A DNA stretch of 23,082 nucleotides. Origin: Parabacteroides sp. Lineage in GTDB: Bacteria; Bacteroidota; Bacteroidia; Bacteroidales; Tannerellaceae. Shown one piece after another: positions 1-5,660 of the stretch. Below the pieces are notes generated by a model. It worked only from the letters and a program-made list of their open reading frames with translations. It ran no database searches and was not told the origin of the DNA. How positions within the stretch are numbered: position 1 is the first letter of the stretch; each line of letters starts with the position of its first letter. The translations under genes were made by a program, and so were the position numbers. Location: NCBI GenBank assembly GCA_020026285.1, contig JAHHQS010000054.1, forward strand, positions 1 to 23,082. The letters run 5' to 3'.

Positions 1-159
1 GTTAAGGGTGCTGAAGGTAAATCAGTAGTTGTTTCAACTATCCTTGGTAAGGTTGTAGCTAACCAGGTATTGTCATCAGACAATGCAACAATCGCTGCTC
101 CTGCTGGTGTAGTAGTTGTAACAGTTGACGGCGAAAGCTTCAAGGTTGTTGTTAAATAA
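1..159 (+). CDS. C-terminal end of a secreted protein, DUF6383-like tail (5' truncated)
   Basis: The window opens inside a reading frame of 52 codons ending in TAA at 157-159. The tail reads VKGAEGKSVVVSTILGKVV and ends in SFKVVVK. A short beta-rich module with GKVVANQVLSSDNATI, then APAGVVVV and a final V-K run, is what I recall as the DUF6383 C-terminal domain of large secreted Bacteroidales proteins, where it sits at the extreme C terminus. Its function is unknown; a role in anchoring or export is only inference. The N-terminal part and the signal peptide lie outside the window, so the main activity cannot be called. Codon use is strongly biased (GTT, GCT, GGT), as in well-expressed genes. 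A strong terminator follows 35 bp later. The family assignment is from memory of the motif. Confidence 0.65.
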   Translation, partial: VKGAEGKSVVVSTILGKVVANQVLSSDNATIAAPAGVVVVTVDGESFKVVVK

Positions 160-194
160 TAACTGAATAATCTTTAAACAGATTATATATAGAT

Positions 195-224
195 AAAGTC
201 GGGGGCATCAGCTCCCGACTTTTC
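195..224 (+). terminator. Intrinsic terminator of the DUF6383-like gene
   Basis: The nine-base arm AAAGTCGGG (195-203) pairs perfectly with CCCGACTTT (214-222), and part of the 10-nt loop can pair further. A short T-run follows. It lies 35 bp after the stop and should separate that gene from the candidate RNA downstream. Confidence 0.85.
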
Positions 225-242
225 ATAATTATATTAGTCACG

Positions 243-376
243 CACTCTATTCGGTATTTATACTGATTGTTTAATAAAGTAATCCGCGAGGACGAAAGCG
301 TGAATTAGTTAATATTAAAATATAGAGTAAAAAATTCAAACCTTCTCCCTCCGTGAGGACCGAGAAGGTTTTTTAT
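243..376 (+). ncRNA. Candidate structured small RNA ending in a terminator hairpin
   Basis: No reading frame fills this stretch, but nested pairings do. ACTCTAT (244-250) pairs with ATAGAGT (322-328), TATT (255-258) with AATA (311-314), ACTGATT (262-268) with AATTAGT (303-309, one G-U), and CCGC (284-287) with GCG-T-G (298-302, one bulge) closing the loop GAGGACGAAA. Together they make an interrupted rod of about 85 nt, followed after a single-stranded A-rich linker by an intrinsic terminator (339-376). A -7-like element TATATTAG (230-237, one mismatch to TAnnTTTG) would place the start near 243, exactly at the closing helix, but there is no clear -33 TTTG. A rod with internal bubbles and its own terminator could be a 6S-like RNA or another Bacteroidales small RNA. 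I cannot name the family. An attenuating leader is less likely because the next gene starts 500 bp away. Confidence 0.45.
339..376 (+). terminator. Intrinsic terminator of the candidate small RNA
   Basis: AACCTTCTC (339-347) pairs with GAGAAGGTT (362-370). An inner helix CCTC/GAGG (348-351 with 355-358) is offset by a three-base bulge, and the run TTTTTT (369-374) follows. The upstream gene already has its own terminator at 195-224, so this one implies a separate transcript between them. Confidence 0.8.
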
Positions 377-378
377 AT

Positions 379-601
379 TTATATCCGGTGTTTTCCCTTT
401 TTTGTTTCGAACAAGCTGTTTATACTCCATCTTCCCATGCTGTTTTCCGGTTTAGTGTAGTCTGCCTGGATCCGGATTTGTTCATTTTGTTCCTTCTGTC
501 CGGATAGTCAGATTGGCCAGAATCCTTTTATTTTCGTCTCCAGGAAAGTTTCCTGGCCCTGCTGAATATAAACTTCCATGTATAGTGAAATTTTGCCCCA
601 T
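379..601 (-). pseudogene. Possible decayed small gene, one frameshift
   Basis: The stretch is richer in G+C than the flanking gaps. Read on the minus strand, it gives an ATG-initiated 39-codon frame (601 down to 482) with a protein-like composition (MGQNFTIHGSLYSAGPGNF, later LTIRTEG). The next frame continues protein-like for about 40 codons (EQIRIQADYTKPENS, MGRWSINSLFETKK) to a stop at 379-381. Joining the two frames near 480-495 gives roughly 85 residues. This could be a frameshifted remnant, but chance open frames of this size are common, and I recognise no family. There is no visible promoter or ribosome site. Confidence 0.22.
540..556. repeat. Perfect 17-nt palindrome
   Basis: CCAGGAAA and TTTCCTGG are exact inverted repeats around a single central G. 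It lies within the possible gene remnant, more than 300 bp from the next gene, so an operator role is unclear. Confidence 0.6.
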
Positions 602-804
602 TAGTTATTGGAAAAATTAATTAATAAATTTTTTTATTTTTAAAAGGGGTTGATATGTTAATAATTTGTTGGTCTTTGTTTTAAGTGATTGTTTGCTCAT
701 CCAGCCTGAACACGAAGGAATATACTGTCAGTTAAACAATCTAAATTGCTTAATCCTTTTAGAACTTTTAACTTCCACTTTTTAATTCAGTAGTAATAGA
801 AAAT
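602..804. other. AT-rich non-coding gap
   Basis: Apart from poly-T/A stretches I see no gene, tRNA or strong hairpin here. It is probably upstream sequence of the PepSY-like lipoprotein gene. Confidence 0.6.
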
Positions 805-812
805 TATTTTTG
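805..812 (+). promoter_or_regulatory. Promoter -7 box for the PepSY-like gene
   Basis: TATTTTTG fits the Bacteroidetes -7 consensus TAnnTTTG. The -33 region near 780 is only T-rich, not TTTG. The predicted start near 818 gives a leader of about 58 nt. Confidence 0.5.
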
Positions 813-835
813 TGACATTATTAATTAAAAAATGA

Positions 836-857
836 GAAAGTAAACAGAAAGTAAACA
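836..857 (+). repeat. Tandem 11-bp repeat in the leader
   Basis: GAAAGTAAACA occurs twice head to tail (836-846 and 847-857), ending 19 bp before the ATG of the PepSY-like lipoprotein gene and therefore inside its predicted 5' leader. Confidence 0.8.
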
Positions 858-876
858 ATCATTAAAATTAAGATTT

Positions 877-1833
877 ATGAAGATTAAGAATTTATTTCTA
901 GTACTGACTTGCATTGCATTTTTATTTAGTGCTTGTAGCGATGATGACGAACCAAACTTTGAACAGGGAGCCCAGAATGTTCCGCAAGAAGTTAGAGACG
1001 AATTTCACAAATTATATAAAGATGCTAAAGATGTAAAATGGGAAACTGTAGGTAATTATCATGTAGCACGCTTTAATGGTCCTATCTCTAAAGGTTTGCA
1101 GGTGAATTATTCAAGTTCTGCCTGGTTTACTGTAGATGGAATACATTGCCAGTCTGAAGAATGTATTCTTTTTGATGCGCTTCCTAGAGAAGTGATTGAA
1201 CATTTCAACCTGTACATCGAGATGAATTATCCAGATTGGAAAGTTGATGATTGTGAAATAATCTATCGTCCTCAAATGGGACTTATCTATGTCATTGAAA
1301 TTGAAAAGGGTGACCTGGAAAGAGAAATTTCAATCTCTCAATATGGTGATATCTTGAAGGATGTAATTGATGATGATGATTATGAAGATATTCTTCCTGT
1401 TATCATTCCAGATGGTCTGATTCATGCATTGGAGGATATGTTCCCGGTAGAATTCAAAAAGGTCTCTATCGTAGAAGTTGATTTCGATGATAACGAAATA
1501 ACTGTTGATATCCTGATTGGTACCAAGCACAGAGAAATCAAGTTCAACATGCAGTATCAGTGGATCAGCACTGAATATGAATCCGGTATCAGAGAATTCC
1601 TGGATATTCTGGGTAACAATTACAGAAAGACTAAAGAAGAGCTTCTGGATTTCTTCAGCAGACATCAGATTGATATCGATGATATCTATATCCAGAAACA
1701 TATCGAAGTGGAAATCAAAGATCATTACAAGAAAGGTAAATATGTCAGCATTGAAGTTCATCTTCGCAGCGGTCGTGAATTAGAAATTAATATTGATAAG
1801 TTCGGTCTGATCACTTTTGATGTAGACGATTAA
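877..1833 (+). CDS. PepSY-like (DUF2874-type) lipoprotein with repeated modules
   Basis: The 318-residue protein has a lipoprotein signal: a charged start (MKIK), a hydrophobic core, and the lipobox FSAC with Cys20, followed by SDDDE, so it should be lipid-anchored outside the inner membrane. The mature part looks like the PepSY-like/putative beta-lactamase-inhibitor-like family (PF11396 type). A helix beginning with a proline pair recurs as VPQEVRDEF (about residue 35), LPREVIEHF (about 102) and IPDGLIHAL (about 176), and ELLDFFSRH (about 256) opens a fourth, more diverged unit. Each helix is followed by strands containing DW, VKW or similar. The protein is rich in Asp and Glu throughout and ends DVDD. 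Families of this type are abundant in Bacteroidales and mostly uncharacterised. It stands alone, with its own promoter box and terminator. The fold family is fairly sure; the role is unknown. Confidence 0.8.
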   Translation: MKIKNLFLVLTCIAFLFSACSDDDEPNFEQGAQNVPQEVRDEFHKLYKDAKDVKWETVGNYHVARFNGPISKGLQVNYSSSAWFTVDGIHCQSEECILFDALPREVIEHFNLYIEMNYPDWKVDDCEIIYRPQMGLIYVIEIEKGDLEREISISQYGDILKDVIDDDDYEDILPVIIPDGLIHALEDMFPVEFKKVSIVEVDFDDNEITVDILIGTKHREIKFNMQYQWISTEYESGIREFLDILGNNYRKTKEELLDFFSRHQIDIDDIYIQKHIEVEIKDHYKKGKYVSIEVHLRSGRELEINIDKFGLITFDVDD

Positions 1834-1896
1834 TCTGGTTGTTCGAAATGGAATCGTGAGAGGATGGCTTTGAGTCCGTCCCTCTCTTTCAGATAG

Positions 1897-1947
1897 AATC
1901 GCTGTATGGCAGCTTCGGTTGGAAGTAGCTGTACAGCGATTTTTTTG
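1897..1947 (+). terminator. Intrinsic terminator after the PepSY-like gene
   Basis: AATCGCTGTA (1897-1906) pairs with TACAGCGATT (1932-1941), an inner CAGCT/AGCTG helix (1910-1914 with 1927-1931) continues the stem, and a run of seven T follows. Confidence 0.85.
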
Positions 1948-2067
1948 TTTCTGTATTTGTCACGAATCCTCAAAATGCAAAGGCATGCAGACTCTCTGAA
2001 ATTTGAATTCCGACAGAAAAGTATCATTTAAAATCATTTTAAAGTTTCTTCAAAACGAGAAATTCTT

Positions 2068-2075
2068 TAATTTTG
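2068..2075 (+). promoter_or_regulatory. aroB: Promoter -7 box for aroB
   Basis: TAATTTTG matches TAnnTTTG 26 bp before the aroB ATG. The -33 position holds only TTTC/TTCT. The leader would be about 20 nt and has no Shine-Dalgarno site, as is usual in this phylum. Confidence 0.55.
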
Positions 2076-2101
2076 TGATAGCAATATAAAGAACCAGGAT
2101 T

Positions 2102-3163
2102 ATGTCAGAACAGAAGGTGGTTATTTGTCAGGATCTGAAGGCTGAACTTCAGACTTTCCTGCTTGAACTGAATTACGATAAACTGTTTGTGTTAACAGAT
2201 ACCAATACATTGCAGCAATGTTATCCTTTAATAAAGGATGTTCCGTTGCTGAAAGATGCTCCTGTCATTACCGTTGAAGCGGGAGATATGCATAAAAATA
2301 TAGAATCGCTGGCATCTGTCTGGATGCGATTGTCAAATGAAGGAGCAACCCGCCACTCCGTTCTGCTGAATCTGGGAGGAGGTATGGTAACGGACATGGG
2401 AGGTTTTGCCGGTGCCACATTCAAGCGTGGAATACGTACCATTAATGTGCCGACAACGCTGATGGCTTCGGTCGATGCGGCTGTAGGTGGAAAAACCGGT
2501 GTGAACTTTAACGGTTTGAAAAACGAAATTGGCTCTTTCTATCCTCCGCTTTGCGTTTTTATAGATTGTGAATTCCTGCGTACGCTTGACAGACCGAATA
2601 TTCTTTCCGGTTATGCCGAGATGATCAAACACGGACTGATCAGTTCAATGGAAGTGTATTGTCCTACCATGCTTTACGATATTGATACGATGAATTATGC
2701 TTATCTGAATCAACTGGTAGATCAGTCGGTTGCCGTAAAACAAGATTTTGTTGCCAAGGATCCGAAAGAAAAAGGAATTCGTAAGGCTCTGAATTTCGGA
2801 CATACAATAGGTCATGCTTATGAAAGTCTTTCCTTCAAGAAAGGACGACCTCTTTTACATGGTCATGCTGTGGCTGCCGGTATAGTAAGTGAATTGTATC
2901 TGTCATATAAAATCTGTAATTTCCCGAAAGATAAACTGACACAGGTGACTTATTATATTAAGGAATATTATCCTCCATTCCCTTTTACTTGTAAGGATTA
3001 CGACCAGTTATATGAATATATGACTCACGACAAGAAAAATGAAGGGGGAGTTATTAATTTTACCTTGTTAGGCCAGGTAGGAGATGTCCGTATCAATCAG
3101 CATATTACTAAAGAACTGGTTCTGGAGGCTATGGATTTTTATCGGGAAAGCTTTGGCGTTTAG
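2102..3163 (+). CDS. aroB: 3-Dehydroquinate synthase AroB
   Basis: The 353-residue cytoplasmic enzyme converts DAHP to 3-dehydroquinate, step two of the shikimate pathway to aromatic amino acids and chorismate, using NAD and a divalent metal. The NAD-binding glycine segment GGGMVTDMGG lies at residues 92-101. The family signature PTTLMASVDAAVGGKTGVN is at 117-135 and contains the phosphate/substrate-binding lysine. YAEMIKHGL (171-179) supplies the metal-ligand Glu173 and Lys176. NFGHTIGHAYES (231-242) and LLHGHAVAAG (251-260) supply the metal-binding histidines. Length is normal for bacterial AroB. The first ATG sits just after a -7 box, so the start is well placed. It is a single gene with no shikimate partner beside it. 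There is no terminator before tRNA-Pro, whose promoter lies in the aroB 3' end, so read-through into the tRNA is possible. Confidence 0.97.
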   Translation: MSEQKVVICQDLKAELQTFLLELNYDKLFVLTDTNTLQQCYPLIKDVPLLKDAPVITVEAGDMHKNIESLASVWMRLSNEGATRHSVLLNLGGGMVTDMGGFAGATFKRGIRTINVPTTLMASVDAAVGGKTGVNFNGLKNEIGSFYPPLCVFIDCEFLRTLDRPNILSGYAEMIKHGLISSMEVYCPTMLYDIDTMNYAYLNQLVDQSVAVKQDFVAKDPKEKGIRKALNFGHTIGHAYESLSFKKGRPLLHGHAVAAGIVSELYLSYKICNFPKDKLTQVTYYIKEYYPPFPFTCKDYDQLYEYMTHDKKNEGGVINFTLLGQVGDVRINQHITKELVLEAMDFYRESFGV

Positions 3164-3182
3164 AATTAAATCTCTATTTTTG
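3152..3182 (+). promoter_or_regulatory. Promoter of tRNA-Pro
   Basis: TTTG (3152-3155), a 19-bp spacer and TATTTTTG (3175-3182) match the Bacteroidetes sigma consensus fully. The -33 box lies inside the last codons of aroB. The predicted start is 10-12 nt before the tRNA. Confidence 0.75.
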
Positions 3183-3199
3183 TTATCGCTAAAATTCGA

Positions 3200-3274
3200 C
3201 GGGATGTAGCTCAGCCCGGTTAGAGTACACGTCTGGGGGGCGTGTGGTCGCTGGTTCGAATCCAGTCATCCCGA
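3200..3274 (+). tRNA. tRNA-Pro(GGG)
   Basis: A full cloverleaf can be drawn. The acceptor CGGGATG/CATCCCG (3200-3206 with 3267-3273) is perfect, and the D arm is GCTC/GAGT. The anticodon stem CACGT/GCGTG has one G-U and the loop CTGGGGG, giving anticodon GGG (3235-3237) after the conserved T33, with G37 as in proline tRNAs. The T arm is GCTGG/CCAGT around TTCGAAT. The discriminator is A3274 and CCA is not encoded. It is the GGG isoacceptor for CCC/CCU codons. A terminator follows 14 bp later. Confidence 0.95.
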
Positions 3275-3287
3275 CGAAATATCATCT

Positions 3288-3318
3288 AGGAATTAGGCTT
3301 TTGCTTAATTCCTTTTTT
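3288..3318 (+). terminator. Intrinsic terminator after tRNA-Pro
   Basis: AGGAATTAGGC (3288-3298) pairs with GCTTAATTCCT (3303-3313, one G-U) across a TTTT loop, followed by six T. Confidence 0.88.
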
Positions 3319-3442
3319 GTGGAATATTGTCTTCTTTTATATTTGCTTAATATCTTCATATTTCTTATTTTGGCAATGATTCGTAGCTTGAAACATTTAA
3401 GGCTATTACCCTATATACTTAAAATTTGCATGTAATAGATAG

Positions 3443-3456
3443 ATACATATATGTAT
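3443..3456. repeat. 14-bp perfect palindrome upstream of the invertase gene
   Basis: ATACATATATGTAT is self-complementary and lies 29 bp before the invertase ATG. It could be an operator or a recombinase contact site, but AT-rich palindromes also arise by chance. Confidence 0.5.
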
Positions 3457-3485
3457 TGTTTATTTTTAATCTAAAATTTTAAAGT

Positions 3486-4097
3486 ATGAATTATGGATAC
3501 ATCAGAGTTAGTAGTGATAAACAGTCTGTAGAAAATCAGCGTTTCGAAATCACAAAATTTTGTTTGAGAGAAAATATCAATATTGATGGTTGGATAGGTG
3601 AAACAATTAGTGGCACGCGGTCTTATACTAATCGAGAATTGGGAAAGCTGTTGCGAAAAGTAAAAAAGAACGATTTGATTATTTGTACTGAATTATCCAG
3701 ATTAGGACGTAATCTTTTCATGATTATGGATATTCTGAATATCTGTATGAATAAGGAATGTCGAGTCTGGACTATCAAAGATCATTATCGATTGGGAGAA
3801 GATATACAAAGCAAGGTTCTGGCTTTTGCTTTTGGCTTATCCGCTGAGATTGAACGGGATTTAATTAGTCAGCGAACGAAGGAGGCGCTGGATCGGAGGA
3901 AGGCTGAAGGGGTTGTCCTGGGGCGTCCCAAAGGTCGGATGAATGCTCCTGAAAAATATAAGTTGCATAAAAAGCGGAATATAATAAAAGCACTATTGAG
4001 TGAGCATATACCAAAAGTGAAGATTGCAAAAATATGTCATGTCAATAGAAATACCTTAGCTAGATATCTGGTCTTGTTTCCGATAGCAGCGGAATAG
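3486..4097 (+). CDS. Mpi-family serine site-specific recombinase (DNA invertase)
   Basis: The 203-residue protein is a small serine recombinase. YGYIRVSSDKQ at the N terminus carries the catalytic Ser9 and the Arg7 of the resolvase fold. ELSRLGRNLF (about residues 69-78) and the long E-helix region with FGLSAEIERDLISQRTKEAL (about 117-136) are the conserved dimer and strand-exchange parts. GRPKGR (about 146-151) leads into a C-terminal helix-turn-helix that ends VKIAKICHVNRNTLARYL. The middle part, with DILNICMNKECRVWTIKD and LGEDIQSKVLAFAFG, resembles what I recall of Mpi from Bacteroides fragilis, the global invertase that flips several capsule promoters. The real targets here are unknown, and I see no pair of long inverted repeats bracketing a promoter in this window. 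The gene stands alone, 212 bp after tRNA-Pro, with AT-rich flanks. Class is certain; the Mpi subfamily is likely. Confidence 0.88.
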   Translation: MNYGYIRVSSDKQSVENQRFEITKFCLRENINIDGWIGETISGTRSYTNRELGKLLRKVKKNDLIICTELSRLGRNLFMIMDILNICMNKECRVWTIKDHYRLGEDIQSKVLAFAFGLSAEIERDLISQRTKEALDRRKAEGVVLGRPKGRMNAPEKYKLHKKRNIIKALLSEHIPKVKIAKICHVNRNTLARYLVLFPIAAE

Positions 4098-4466
4098 TAA
4101 ATAAACTTTGTATTAATTATTTTTTTTATTCTATATTTTATATGACTAATTATTTTTAACAATTTAACTTTGTTGGCGTTATTTCTTTTTTCTTTTTATT
4201 ATATACCTTTTATCTCACATTTTTATGTCAAACTGAAAATCTGTTTACAATCCTTTTTTATTTCTGTTCTCTCTGACACAGAAAACGATAACTATTGTTT
4301 TTTGTCCTCTCAGTTAAATTCTTTGTGTGAGAACGAATTCCTTATGACAGACTTATTCGAAATCAATGGTTGAAAAGGTATTAATGGTGAATGGATTTGT
4401 GTCAAGATATATTCTTACTTAAATAGGCTGGTAACATTCCTTTGTAAGAAGATATATGGAATTAAA
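4098..4466. other. AT-rich non-coding gap after the invertase gene
   Basis: No convincing gene is present; the open frame near 4170-4373 is low-complexity F/L/S sequence. TAACTTTG (4165-4172) fits a -7 box but has no -33 partner. AAAACGAT/ATTGTTTT (4282-4289 with 4294-4301) is a weak hairpin with following Ts that could end the invertase transcript. A larger imperfect inverted repeat lies at 4403-4459. Confidence 0.5.
4403..4459. repeat. Imperfect inverted repeat, 16-bp arms
   Basis: The arms at 4403-4418 and 4444-4459 are complementary at 13 of 16 positions (core TTCTTAC/GTAAGAA) around a 25-nt spacer. The spacer is far too short for a typical invertible promoter, so a hairpin or a protein-binding dyad is more likely. 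Confidence 0.5.
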
Positions 4467-4512
4467 AAAAGAGTTATTCCTGTGTATTTGACAGTTTAGG
4501 AATAACTCTTTT
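4467..4512. terminator. Bidirectional terminator between convergent genes
   Basis: AAAAGAGTTATTCCT (4467-4481) and AGGAATAACTCTTTT (4498-4512) form a perfect 15-bp stem with a 16-nt loop, and A/T runs on both sides serve either direction. It ends the minus-strand isomerase-like gene, whose stop is at 4536-4538, and would block read-through from the invertase side. Confidence 0.88.
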
Positions 4513-4535
4513 GAAGAAGAAAGTTCTTTTATCTT

Positions 4536-5426
4536 TTATACATCACATATTCGGATACATTTTTCAAGAGATGCTATTTTGTCTTCCTGTTTTGGAACAA
4601 ATTCCTGTCCGACAAAACCTTTGTAACCCGTTTCAACAATTGCTCTCATGATAGCAGGATAATACAGTTCCTGAGTTTCGTCAATTTCAGCACGACCAGG
4701 AGAACCTCCGGTATGAATATGAGAGAAGAATTCGTGATACTTGCGGATGTTATCGATGATATTGCCTTCCATGATTTGCATATGATAAATATCATATAAT
4801 AATCTGAAGTTAGGTGAACCTAAACGACGGCAAAGTTCTACCCCCCAGACAGTATGGTCGCATAAATAATCCTTATGGCCAACGCTGTTTAAAAGTTCCA
4901 TGGTCAGAATGACATTATGTTTTTCTGCGATAGGGAGCAGTCGTTTTAATCCCTTTTCACAATTTTCCCATCCTTACAAGTCTGTTACACCATTTCTTCT
5001 ACCAGAGAAACAGATCAGATTCTTTAATCCTGCTTTCGTTACCATAGGAATCACTTTTTCGTAGCTGGCAACTAATTCGTCGTGCAGCTTCGGATCGTTA
5101 AAACCTCTGTCTATTCCCAAACCGGCTCCTTGAGCCATTGCCACAGTCATTCCATGTTTCTGAACGATTGGCCAGTCTTTTGGATCTAGAAGTTCGACTG
5201 ATTCGATACCTATCTTCTTGCAAATACCGCAGAATTCATCCAATGGATAACTGCCAAAACACCATTTACTAACTGAATGGTGAATATTTCCTTTTAACTT
5301 ACCTTTTTTTTGAATTTCGTTGTTCGATGCAACGTTATTGCCAGCATGAATTAACGGAGCCGTTGTAGCTAAGGCACTCCCTGCCAGAATCGATTTGATT
5401 GCATCTCTTCTTGAAATGTTCTTCAT
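4536..5426 (-). pseudogene. Hydroxypyruvate isomerase-like TIM-barrel gene with one in-frame stop
   Basis: The minus-strand frame from ATG 5426 runs 150 codons to TAA at 4976-4974 and then continues in the same frame for 145 more codons to the stop at 4536-4538. The joined product, about 296 residues, is a sugar-phosphate isomerase/epimerase-type barrel of the hydroxypyruvate isomerase family. It starts with a twin-arginine-like signal (ISRRDAIKSILAGSALA). Around the break the frame reads NGVTDL-stop-GWENCEKGLKR, and CAA (Gln) to TAA is the simplest origin, because TDLQGWENC is what I recall from intact relatives. Downstream, MELLNS carries the expected catalytic Glu, followed by LLYDIYHMQ, HTGGSPGR and QEFVPK with the second Glu. 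All barrel motifs are intact, so the mutation looks recent, or the stop is read through, or the base is an error. It has its own terminator. Confidence 0.85.
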
Positions 5427-5520
5427 GTTGAAATGTTTTTATAATGATTGAATAAATAGTAAAGTTTAAGCAGTAATGAATAAACATCCTAAAGTTATAA
5501 ATAATATTCAGAAAACCTTA

Positions 5521-5545
5521 CTTTGTTTGATTCTTTTGAACAAAG
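5521..5545. repeat. Inverted repeat upstream of the isomerase-like gene
   Basis: CTTTGTT (5521-5527) and AACAAAG (5539-5545) are exact inverted repeats with an 11-nt centre, about 95 bp upstream of the minus-strand ATG at 5426. It is a possible operator. Confidence 0.45.
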
Positions 5546-5548
5546 AAT

Positions 5549-5591
5549 GGTTATTAACAAGGTTATTAACTGAAATGATATACTTATTAAC
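5549..5591. repeat. Three TTATTAAC repeats
   Basis: GGTTATTAAC occurs at 5549-5558 and 5561-5570 (12-bp period), and TTATTAAC again at 5584-5591 (21 bp on). GTTATTAAC is an odd-length palindrome. TGTTGATAA at 5652-5660 is related to these sites. Confidence 0.6.
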
Positions 5592-5660
5592 GGATATCGG
5601 TGAATAAATCATCAATAAATAAACATTTTGTATACGGAGTTATGAAATATGTGTTGATAA

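Noticed and set aside
283..300. Hammerhead ribozyme resemblance (CTGA and CGAAA pieces near 262-297)
   Set aside because: The conserved CUGAUGA core is not present as one block, and the helices seen do not form the three-way junction.
1830..2027. 65-codon minus-strand open frame ending in EQPD
   Set aside because: It overlaps the end of the PepSY-like gene and covers its terminator hairpin. I recognise no family and it has no promoter, so it is most likely chance.
3244..3435. 63-codon plus-strand frame
   Set aside because: It starts inside the tRNA and runs through its terminator; composition is hydrophobic and low in complexity.
3200..3500. tRNA-Pro next to a recombinase as an integrated element with attachment site
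   Set aside because: The recombinase is a small serine invertase, not an integrase, and I found no second copy of the tRNA 3' end downstream.
4170..4373. 67-codon plus-strand frame rich in Phe, Leu and Ser
   Set aside because: Typical translation of T-rich non-coding DNA; it has no ATG start at the beginning and no family signature.
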